This document shows positions 28,207 to 37,724 of a stretch of DNA of 64,000 nucleotides, one piece after another (the first letter of the stretch is position 1; each line of letters opens with the position of its first letter). The notes below the pieces were generated by a model. It searched no databases. It saw nothing but the letters and a program-made list of their open reading frames with translations, and was not told the origin of the DNA. Source of the stretch: Blasia pusilla (taxonomy: Eukaryota > Marchantiophyta > Marchantiopsida > Blasiales); NCBI GenBank assembly GCA_050084515.1, contig CM114271.1:5518001-5582000 (forward strand). Reading direction: 5' to 3'. Both the position numbers and the translations under genes were made by a program.

Positions 28207-28945
28207 TCATGTGAGACAGTTGAGGTCCATCGCCTGCCCCCACACCTGTCTCCGTGATGCCTCAGTCATCCCTGGCACCGCCGTAGTACCGGTGGTGAAT
28301 CCCATGGCGCGCTCGTGCTCATCTGGTGTAGGCTCCTCCAATGCTACGGTCGCCTCATCCCAAATCATGTCTGGCCCTCCTTGACGAAAGGCATGGGATG
28401 CTGGGAAGCTCACCAACGTAGGTAAGGCTGCCCTCAACTCCCCCACCCTATTGGCCATGGCCAACGGTGGTCTATCATCCCGTGTCACCACCTGAGATCG
28501 ACACCCTGAGCCCAAAATAGCATCCACTGTGAGATGTGGTGCTCTCTGGACTCCACTGTATGCTCGACTGAGTAACTCTAATGGTATCAGGCTCGTCCAC
28601 CACAGTCGTGGACGATGGGCACGTGACCCAACTCTCGCTGCATCTAACAACACAGCAGGTCCCAACCAGGACCTCACCTGATGTACACTCGTCATCACAC
28701 GTGCACGAGTGTCTCCCAACAATGGCACGTTCTCCAAAATGTACGTTGGAGAACATATCTGACTCTCCTGCAAGTGTTGTACTACTCGCAGCATCTCCCA
28801 AAATATCCCTGACCTCGGATCCTGCAATCCAAATCCTCGGCCACTTGATGAATGACCCTGACACGGCCTGCAATAGTGCAGCCAATCCGGTGCTAATCCC
28901 TCCGAAGAGATCTAACACCCTAACACCCTAACACACAACAGGTGT
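28207..28945 (-). pseudogene. C5 cytosine DNA methyltransferase domain inside Gypsy pol
   Basis: Would transfer a methyl group from S-adenosylmethionine to carbon 5 of cytosine in DNA. Motifs in order on the minus strand: motif I VLDLFGGISTGLAALLQA (about 28921-28865, SAM binding); motif IV PCQ with the catalytic Cys (28866-28858), followed by GRGFGLQDPRSGIFWEML; motif VI ENV (28734-28726, ..TYILENVPLL); motif VIII-like VGSRAHRPRLWW (about 28636-28601); and a C-terminal ERAMGF...RRQVWGQAMDLN block ending at 28207, spaced like the last motifs of DNMT3/DRM-type enzymes. Motif I is in the frame of the protease; PCQ onward is in the frame of RT. Motifs II-III are missing and the join is out of frame, so this copy is inactive. 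A TAG precedes motif I in the same frame. The subfamily (DNMT3-like or other) is not settled. Confidence 0.85.
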
Positions 28946-29257
28946 GGTATCTAGTGGGGTCATCGTCTCCACTCCAAGAGCCCGATCGCCACGTGACTCT
29001 CGCGGCTGTGGGATAAAAACATGACTCCACGCCTGCCTCACGAGGTCGTCGGCACTTCTCTGTAGCTCCCGAGTCGTACCCCACAATCGTGAAGAGGCCT
29101 TGCCAACATGGGAAGAGACACTCGCCATGGCATGTCTCTCCGTGGGACTATCCGCTACTGGGACATCCTCCGCATGTGCGTTCCCCTCCAACAACTCTCC
29201 TGGCCAGCTAACACTACCTGTGAAAGCCGCCGACGTGGTCACAGACTCGCCTCGTGA

Positions 29258-30244
29258 TCAACCACCTCGTCCCGCAAACTGCATGGGTAACTGACTCATC
29301 CGGCCGTCACCTGACCGCCATCCTGGCCGATAAGCATCGGTCTCCTCCCATAAGTCAAGGATGAATCCTAGGGGATATAACACGGTACTCCCCACCAACA
29401 CATCGTACGACTCAGCTGGTGTCGTAATCGCATGTGTGCGCACCATAGCACTATCCGTCGCATGCTCTGGCTGGACTCTGACAACAATCTCCTGTCGAGT
29501 CATATACTGAGTGGGTGATACGCCCCCAATCGAGGTCTGTATTTGGAAGGGACAAGGCTCAATGTCGACCTTCCGTAACCCCAACGCTAAACACGCCGTC
29601 TTCCCTAACATCAAGGGTTGCGCTCCCGAATCAAGTAGGACGCGCTGCGGGTGGTATACTGTCCCCGTTGGACTAACCAAGCGAAATACTCCAGCTCGGT
29701 TATCCAGTAACACTACTCCAGGTGTCACCACTGCTCGCTCTATGGCCGGTCAGGCTAGAATATCTACCAACTTTGCCGCCGCCGCATGCCATGACTCTGT
29801 GGGGAACGTCCCAAGCACCGGCTCTGAGGGCAAGTCCACCACCTCCTCAACTACCTCTGAACAAGAAGCAGTCATCTCTCCACGCTCACACAATATGGCG
29901 ACCAACCGGAACACCTCAACTGGTCCAACTCCCAATGTCGCCAACTCTTTGGCGGAAAATAGCGGAGTTTGACTCACTCTGGTGGCCACCTCCAACACTA
30001 TAGTCGACACAAACTCCACTCGAGCCGGCATAGGAGTTGTCACTCCAACTCCTCGTGACGTCGACGTAGGTGCCTGAATTGTAGGCACCACTGGTCGTCG
30101 AGGCACCATCGATGGTGTGTGTAGTGCCTCCGACAATGTGAACGACTGTGGAACCCTGGACTGCCGCCCATCAGTCCCCTCTGGTGGGTCAATCTCAACT
30201 CCACCTCTCGATGGCTCGGCCTCTCCAAAGACCCGAGTCACCAT
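29258..30244 (-). pseudogene. Gypsy linker and aspartic protease
   Basis: 30244-29750 is a Pro/Val-rich linker of unknown fold. 29731-29258, in the same frame, holds a retropepsin-like domain: the active site LLDSGAQPLMLG (Asp at about 29632-29630), then IQTSIGG and YDVLVGSTVLYPLGF. The frame ends in TGA at 29258 but continues in the same frame into the methyltransferase linker (29242-28928), as expected of one polyprotein. Confidence 0.8.
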
Positions 30245-30298
30245 TGCACCGCCTCAACCTGGCCGCACTACACATGAATCCCATATCGGGCGAGATCC

Positions 30299-31764
30299 TC
30301 ACCCGGTCGGGTAAGAGGTAGAAGCCGAGTCACGAGCCGCCGCAGCCTCCGTGCCTTCCCTAAGCTGCATCATCGTCATGGCAGCAATCCTCTGCTCCAA
30401 CTGATCGATGCGTGAGAGAAGTGTCGGCTCTGGTGCTCCTGCTCCATCTCCTCTGGCTGGTGGTGGTCCTCTTCCACCCCGTCCAGGAAGAACTCCCCGA
30501 CCTCCTCTAGGACGACCGCCCCCAGGCCCTCGGCCTACCTCTGGACGTGCCCCTCGGCGAAGGTCAAAATATCTATCCCTAGTGTGACCATATCTGTGGC
30601 AATGGTCACACTGGTGTTGTGGTGGGACCATCCTCTGTGGCTCCTGAGCAATCGGAGGCGCTGGTTGTCCTCTCCCATGTTCTGGGCAGTCTCTCTGCCT
30701 ATGGGCCCCTCCACACGTCCAACAAGACCACATCGGCCCCTGCTGGGCAACATATATAGGTGCGGGTCGTTGCCTCATAGGCTCACGGTACCCGCCTTGC
30801 TCTCTAGGCACACTGGCCCGCTCCTGTGGTACTGGTGCTCATTGTGCCACCTGTGGGGTAATCGTCGCTCATGGATCCGTCGACTCTCGAGAAAACCCAG
30901 CGGTCACTACCTGCTCCTCACTCATGTGGAGCTCAATACGCTCAGACAACTCAAAGACCACCTTCAATGTGGGCTTTGCTGTGTGAATCAGCACCGCATC
31001 TCGGACTCTCCTCCATAGTTCTCGGTCCGTAACCCGCACCAACATCGACTAATCTGCGCCTCAATCACTCCAAACGTAGCAATGATCAGCCTCCTCATGC
31101 GTGTGAATGCCTCTCTCAGACTCTCACCCGATCGTCGCTGAAAATCTTGTAGATTCTTCAGCTTGTCGATGCGTACGCCGTGGTAGCTCTTCCCCAACTG
31201 TCGGAAGAACTCCACTGTGGGGCTGAAGCTGGGTGGCCCTCTATCACCCGAGGTCTCTGCCACATCGCCTGTCTCACTGCCCTCCTCTCCATCTAGTCTC
31301 CGCGTTGATGGTGTGTGTCTCTCTCCTCTCACAATCCTATCATATGCCTCGCGACCAGTAGTGGACACATACCCTGGAGCCCAATACATCCTCGAGGCAT
31401 CGATCTCTATTGAATATAGTGATTGAAACTCCATGTAGTCATCCATCGGAGGACCCTCCAAGTGCTAGAACAACCCCTTCCATGACATGAAAGGTTTGAA
31501 CCGTGTCGGGGTCCGTATGTCCTGGAAGTCGCACCATATGTCGAACTCCTGGATGAAATCATCTAAGTCGATGGTGCCCACTGCACCCGAGAAACGACGC
31601 ATGCCCCAATGGCCCATGTCGTCCATCTCGTGCCAAGTAATATTGTCTCTGTCGGTGATCTCGTCACCAGACCCAGTGTCTAGTGATGACGATCCAGTCA
31701 CAGATGGATGTCGAGGGAGCTCCTCACTGGTAACCCCTCGGTATCTCACTCCACTCTGTGTCAC
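30299..31764 (-). pseudogene. Gypsy gag with CCHC zinc knuckles (broken)
   Basis: The first part (31764-30988) contains IDLDDFIQEFDIWCDFQ and, after a stop, FFRQLGKSYHGVRIDKLKNL followed by QRRSGESLREAFTRMRRL, typical of retrotransposon gag. After a frame change, 30811-30299 encodes a basic Pro/Gly/Arg-rich region with CWTCGGAHRQRDCP (about 30724-30683), a C-x2-C-x3-H-x4-C variant. A second knuckle CDHCHRYGHTRDRYFD follows, with Tyr in place of the last Cys. This protein would package the element's RNA. Confidence 0.8.
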
Positions 31765-32528
31765 ACCACTACCACTGCTTGCACTACCCCGTTCTTCCGA
31801 ACCCTGGAAGAATGCCGTGATGACGAACCCTGTCTCACCCGCTCAAGCACTCAGACTCACCGAGAGTCTCCCACGCGCCTCACTAGCTCACCTATGCTAA
31901 CGTCAATCCCGTGATGACATACCTGGCCTCACGCACGCTAAACACTCGGGCTCACCATGAGCCTCCCAACTGACTCACCTAACCTAGCGACACTCTCTCG
32001 GGTCATACACGCGACCCCTACTCGACAACCGCCGTATATCCACCAACATGCTACACATGAAAAGAATCTACACTCGTCACCATCACTGCACCCATCTAGC
32101 ACCAGCTACTACCCGATACCCAGCACTCTCAATCACACACGACAAGTGCGGGAAAAGGGACTCGAATGGGTAACTGATCACGCCTCCAACTCTTTGCACC
32201 GTCAACATGCACTCCTCCAAATGATATGACAATCTCCGCAACACAACACTCCCCTCGACCAACACGTCGATCCTCCCGTCAACAGATGCGGACAACCCGT
32301 CGGCATCATGCACACTGCCCCTCCATCGTCAACTCTCGCAACGCCCTGTCGCGCCCCAAAAACATCATGTCACGCCCGCTGTCCAACTTGTCGGTCACTC
32401 GGCACGTCGACGTCCTCCTTGCCATCACGTTGCCCATGCACCACCGCCTTCGCGTGACCGACCTCGTCCGTGCTACCAACCACGTTTGCTACAACTGCCC
32501 GACCAACTATGGTCCGTGCTACCACGTT

Positions 32529-32760
32529 GGAGGGGGGGGGAAACTTGGCCCGCGGCCCTATGCGGGCCCCGTGGGCCCAAAATGCACCAGGGGGGGGCCT
32601 GGCCCGCACCCCTATGGGCCCTTGGGCCTCCCCAACTTGTGGGGAGAGAAATAATGAGAGGGGGGGTGGGGCGATCCGGCCCGTGGCCTCCTGTGCGCCC
32701 GCCGAGGGGAAGGGCGCCAAGCACCTATGCGCGCCTCCCGCCTGGGGGGGGGGAGTACTA
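32529..32760 (-). other. G/C-run tract in the Gypsy 5' region
   Basis: The plus strand carries repeated runs of 6-9 G (near 32531, 32592, 32661 and 32744) separated by GGGCCC-rich stretches. The runs could form G-quadruplexes on the plus strand, with C-rich partner on the element's sense strand. No protein is inferred from the long open frames here. Confidence 0.6.
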
Positions 32761-32950
32761 AAGAGTAGTAAAAACAGCACACCCGGCCTAAAACTCCACT
32801 CCTCAATCTACATCGGCATATTGAGCCTCGTCCACCCTGTGCTATCAAGGAATCCGGACGCTAGCACCCTAGTCCTAGCTCACACATATACAAGGTAGGT
32901 GCTCTAACGGCCCAACATGAGAAAGATGGCTTAGGAAAGCCATCTTCCTC

Positions 32951-32959
32951 TCTTATATA
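32951..32959 (-). promoter_or_regulatory. TATA box in the Gypsy 5' LTR/leader
   Basis: The minus strand reads TATATAAGA in the context CCCTATATAAGAGAGG, upstream of gag. It is a plausible LTR promoter TATA element. The transcription start was not determined. Confidence 0.45.
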
Positions 32960-33235
32960 GGGTTGGGAAGAGCCAAAAGGCTCTTCCTCTAAAAATAGCC
33001 CTTCCCTTGGTAACCTGCGCGCACAGGTTAACATGGGCGGGTGACCTGGTCAACAAGTCATCCTGCTGTAAAAGACCTCAACATGAAAGTTGTCAAAAAC
33101 GACGTTCTTGACACAATGGACCTATCCTCAACCTCATCCGACACCGTGGGACAAAGTTACACTCAAGATAGTCCGCTGGCTCCTGCGCCCTATCCACGAT
33201 ATATCTCGACCTATCGGCTACTCAGATGTGATATA

Positions 33236-35034
33236 GCAGTATTATGTGATCGTGACGTAGACGTTTGTTTCAAGAAAACTAGAGCCGTCATTGAGGATGC
33301 CAATGGGAAATTAGTGGGTGAAGATATACGACGTGGAAATATCTACGAGCTGTATGCTTTCAAGACAAGTGTATGTACAGATCTTAGTAGCAATAAGTTG
33401 TGGCATAAAAGATTTGGTCACCCAAGCTTTCCCTTACTAAGTCAGATGCAGAAATCTGGCATGGTTGATTTACCAACAATTTGTGGAGTGTCGGATACAT
33501 GTGAAGCTTGTATGATGGGCAAGCAACACCGACAACCATTCCCTCAAGAGTCCAACAATAGAGCAAAGGTCCTCTAGAGTTCTTGCTGACGTTTGTGGTA
33601 AAATGAGAATAGTGGCATTAGGTGGTTCTTCCTACTTCTTTTTAGTTGTCGACGATTATAGTAGGAAAATGTGGGTGTATTTCCTTCGTGATAAGGCAAG
33701 TGCTTTTTGAAAATTTAAAGTATGGCACAAACAAGTTGAGAATGAGACAGGAAAGAAGATAGAGAAGCTTTGCACCGATCGAGGAGGAGAATTCTTATCA
33801 ACAGAATTCAACAAATATTTGGGGGAGTATGGAATCAAGCGACAATTAACCACGGCACATACATCACAACAAAATGGAGTTGTTGAGCGTCGAAATACAG
33901 TGGTGGAGATGGCAAGATGTATGATGAAAGCAAAAGGTTTGACAAAAGGATTTTGGGCTGAAGCTGTTAATATCGCCGTTTAGATTCTAAATAGGAGTGC
34001 TACCAAGTCTGTGCAAGGCATGACTCCTCATCAATCATACTCAGGTAAGGTACCATCATTACAACATTTCAGGACTTTTTTGATACTAAGTGCTTTGTAC
34101 ATATTCGTGAAGCATCCATGACCAAGCTAGAGTCCAAGAGCAGGAAGTGCATCATTATGGGATACAATGATGAGTCTAATGCTTATCGCCTATGGTATCG
34201 TGAGGCAAAGAAGATGGTTGTGAGTCATGATGTGGTGTTCCAAGAATAGCCTCGTCAAGTGGCGGATATCAATGGTATGTCCACATTATCATCAAACGAA
34301 GATATAATCCACTAGAGCACACCACCAATGTTTACATCAGATCAGAAGAAGAATTTGGTGATGATTACAAAGAGATTCCTGCTCTTCCACTACGGTCGTC
34401 ATACCCTAAGTGGATAAAGCAGCTCTTGGATGGTAAGGATCCACCAGCAACTGATGAAGTTTTTACACATCCAAGGAGATCCAAGAGACTAGAGGAGTTG
34501 AATAGAGCTTCCGCACATCTCGTTAACATGGCCTTGATGACATAGGTCTTGAAGGTGGACGAGCAATCTTGCTTGGATGAGGCCCTTGCTCATCCTCAAT
34601 GGAGAGAGGCCATGTAGATAGAGATGGACGCTATTCAGATAAATGAATATTTGGACTTTGGTTGAGAAGCCAAAGGACAGGAAGAAAATACGCACCAAGT
34701 GGGTATATAAGACCAAGTACAAGTCGGATGGTACATTGGATAAATTCAAAGCGAGGTTGGTTGCACAAGGATGCTAAAAAATATAAGGTTTTGACTATTA
34801 TGAGACTTTTTCTCCTACTGCAAGGATGACAACCATTCAAATTGTTCTAGCGGTTGCAAGAACAAGACGTTGGCATGTATACCAACACGATGTGAAGTAT
34901 GCCTTTCTGAATGAGAGTCTCAAAGAGGAGGTATATGTATCTTAACCACCAGGTTTTGAGACACCCGGATACGAACAGAAATTGTGTTTACTTCATCGAG
35001 CATTGTATGTGTATTTACTTCATCGAGCAAAAAA
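33236..35034 (+). pseudogene. Copia integrase and partial reverse transcriptase (broken)
   Basis: The frame resumes with LCDRDVDVCFKKTRA, then gag-pre-integrase and the HHCC zinc finger (LWHKRFGH..., CEACMMGK; about 33397-33530). The integrase core shows VVDDYSRKMWVYF, LCTDRGGEF and QQNGVVERRN (about 33640-33895), so D, D and E are visible. RT begins with KWVYKTKYKSDG and KFKARLVAQGC (about 34695-34775) and reaches DVKYAFLNESLKEEVYV. It ends at LHRALYV before any YVDD box. A 16-bp direct repeat TTTACTTCATCGAGCA (34986 and 35013) lies at the break next to the 3' LTR. Confidence 0.85.
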
Positions 35035-35254
35035 ATTCTATTAATAAAAACGAAGAAAAATAGATAAAAAATCTAGTTTTCCGAGTAGTGAAATAGTTGG
35101 GAGTCGTAGTGGTAGTGCATTCTCGTATGTCGAGTTATCTCCATGTTCAGGTTCCATCAAAGCTCTTTTGTGAGCGCACGGACGGACTAGACCACTTTGT
35201 ATCTCTAAGTTTTGTAAAGATTTCAGTGATTTCGTCACTTTTTGTTTACTCACA
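35035..35254 (+). repeat. Copia 3' LTR (3' portion)
   Basis: Aligns with 24012-24207 and 258-481, ending ..TTTACTCACA. The Copia coding remnant stops immediately before it with no polypurine tract evident. Confidence 0.75.
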
Positions 35255-37467
35255 CTCTATCCCTCCACTAGCATGAAAAAAGGAATGCTGAACTAGAGCA
35301 ATCCTATATCACCTTGCAAAAGAAAGCACCAAGGATGTAAATCTAAATTCAAAAAAGTTCAAAAGATATTTTTGGAGTTACACTGTCTTATATGAGATGC
35401 GCGAATGTCATATTTTTGTCAAAGACGCGAGTCAAATTTCAAATGAGGGTTTCATTATGATATCCATCATTATAGTATCCAAATAACTTAGAGTGACAAG
35501 GATGTTTTGAAGCGGGTTCATCCACTTTTAGGGGAGTGGTTATGCTTGAAAATTTTGGAAAAAGGGTATAAATATGGTAAAATGGAAGCATTGGGGAGTA
35601 TTCTATCGTATCAGAAAAGGGGACAATCTAGTAAAATGGAGGTATGGTGAGGTGGTCAGGTTAAATAATTCGTAAAAGACGCGATTGAGCTGTAATTTTG
35701 TCTTATCCCATGATAAGAAGGTTATTGTTCAAAAATTAATAAAAGTTAGCTTAATATGAGAGTCCAGAGATGTCTAGTGCATTTCATCATTTTTCAAGAC
35801 GTCTCTGACTCTTGTTGTCGTGACCCTTATAACCAAACGAGCACCAAGCGGAACATCTGAACTCTAGCGAGCTCACGCTACGATGGTTTCCGCTCTAGAG
35901 TTAGAGAAACACAAGTATGAGACGCAAGCACGGCGAGCGTTTCAAGTGTTTCATGCATTTATAGTCTCAACTAAGGAAACCGAAACCAAACGCAGAACCC
36001 AGACTTAAAGAAGATGAGTCTTGGAAAGAGACGCGGCCAAGGGTGAGAACCAGACTTGGGACGTGCCTAGTGTTTGGAGTTTCCAACTGTTCTTTTGACC
36101 ATAATGTTTAGTCCCATCATGAGTTTGGGACAAGTTAGGTATCATTGTAAAGCTTATGCAGAGACGGTCCCAACGCACCAAAGATATTGGAAAACGCTTC
36201 AACAAAAGCCAAGATATGGGCTAAAACCAATTGTACGGGGAGTAGTGTTGAGGACCAAAAAGAGGGGGCTCGGGTGCTCTTTCCCAAAGATAGGGGGCCA
36301 CGGACATCCACTCAAATACTAGTAAGGGGGAAGGTATCCAAGGGTGCTTGGGACTCAAACTCCACTTTGGGCACGGCGGGGCGACTCAAGGGTATGGAAC
36401 GGATTGGGAGTTTGGCGTTGGGATTCGAAACCCAAACCAAGTCCAATAGAGTAGATTTTGGAGGTCCCTTTTGGATTCCAACTCGAGACTTATGTTGTTA
36501 AGTCTCGCTTGGAGACTCATGTGAGGTTGTTGGACAATTGGGACCGCTAGGCGCGCAAACGCCATTTTAGGTGTGTGGGCTAACCATAAAGTCTGTCCCA
36601 AGTCTCAAAAGATTTGCATGTGGTGGGAACTTAGGAAAGAGGGAAGGTTGAGCTTGATAAGGTATCGAGTCGAGGACTCGGTGAGTTGGAAGGCTGCTTG
36701 ACCCAAGCCAGACTAACGTGAGTGTGTTTAGGTGCAGGTTGGTGACGAGAGCGTGTCTTATTGAACGTATGCTTCCGCAACACTAAGATTGACGCTCGAG
36801 GAGAGTAGGCGTACGACCCTTGTCCTCTTATGTCAGACATCAACGGACTTAAATCTTAAATCCTCAATCTTTCATAATGCCTACGTACTTTAATTTATCA
36901 TTTCTTTCCTTATTGGAGCCATAGTTTGTCATTTTTGGGTTTTAACCGCCTCTCTTCTCCCCTACATCCACCTTTCACCGGACGTGGTGAAGGTAAATAT
37001 TGTACTTTTCACTCGTGGCGAAGCTTTTTCCATCTCTTCCTTACGTCGTCACACTGAACTTTGCAATGTCAGATCTGTTGCGTTTTGCCATCTAGCTCAG
37101 GATGGCAGATTATGGGTGACCCGCACTTTGAATTCAAAATCCCTTGGATAGAAATATTATTTTGAATTATCTCCCTTTTTCACTATATCGTATATGAACA
37201 GTTGGGTTTTTTTTTAATCTATTTTACTCCTAAAACAACCGTTCACGACAATAATTTTGTAGATGGGTTAGAAGAAGATATTATTAAAGATGCTCTCCAA
37301 AGACAAATATATTTCATTACTAGCATAATCCATTGGTAAAGATTTTTTTACCAATGTCCACATAAGGAGGGTTATATTATGAGTTGGTTTCGTGTCCAGC
37401 TAGCCAAAAGAAAATCACAGGTCTGAAACCGACCGTATAGGCAGGTTCTTTTTGTATTTATATCTAA
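35255..37467. other. Intergenic, no gene recognised
   Basis: Open frames at 36005-36501 on both strands carry no known motif. Sequence near 36700 resembles a short phrase near 15612. It may be an unrecognised LTR. Confidence 0.35.
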
Positions 37468-37724
37468 TTAGCCCATCGGAATGGGGAAATTTTCAAATTT
37501 AACTGCTCGGTTTTGTATATACCGATTCTTACGGGAGAACTACCCGAACCCTGTTTATGATTGTTCTAATGTGGTGAGGGAAAAGGTATCCATTAAATAT
37601 TTGGCTTGTTGATTTAGTTACTCTTTTAAATATGACACATGTCAACATGGGAGGAGGACTGAAATGACATGTGTCAACAACGGAGGAGGGTTTCTCTAAC
37701 TCCATCCTATTTTACTTATATAGA
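37468..37724 (-). mobile_element. Short Helitron (about 257 bp)
   Basis: The minus strand starts TCTATATAAGTAAAATAGGA at 37724 after host A. It carries two GTTGACACATGTCA blocks. It ends at the stem CCCAT-TCCG-ATGGG (arms 37481-37485 and 37472-37476), followed directly by CTAA (37471-37468) and host T. The 5' end is firm by family comparison. The 3' end is less sure because the hairpin abuts the terminus. Confidence 0.5.

Larger units (their letters stand above)
25436..33235 (-). mobile_element. Ty3/Gypsy retrotransposon carrying a DNA methyltransferase domain
   Basis: A 7.8-kb, distinctly GC-richer insertion in the Copia element. In minus-strand order: a TATA-bearing GC-rich leader or partial 5' LTR (about 33235-32000), gag (31764-30830), CCHC knuckles, protease, cytosine methyltransferase, RT, RNase H and an integrase cut off at 25560. 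RT-RH-IN after protease is the Gypsy order. The right flank GCAGT and left flank GCTGT (one mismatch), together with Copia residue spacing across the break, suggest a 5-bp target duplication. The outer ends are not TG...CA and no second LTR is present, so the ends are eroded. No domain is intact, so this copy is non-autonomous. Confidence 0.88.
24012..35254 (+). mobile_element. Ty1/Copia LTR retrotransposon, split by a nested Gypsy element
   Basis: LTRs lie at about 24012-24207 and 35035-35254. A primer-binding site follows the left LTR. Gag, CCHC and protease are at 24281-25435, and integrase plus the N-terminal part of RT at 33236-35030. The order PR-IN-RT is the Copia order. The element is interrupted at 25436-33235 by a Gypsy element on the opposite strand. 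RT stops before the YVDD box and RNase H is absent, so the 3' third is deleted. Stops and frameshifts occur throughout. The LTR 5' ends diverge between copies, so their outer limits and the target duplication could not be fixed. Confidence 0.85.

Noticed and set aside
28911-28934. Telomere-like CCCTAA repeat
   Set aside because: Only three units of CCTAACAC, inside a coding remnant, and not the plant telomere repeat.
32226-32898. Several long frames in the G-rich tract
   Set aside because: They result from GC-rich low-complexity sequence. The Gypsy leader/LTR explanation fits the context.
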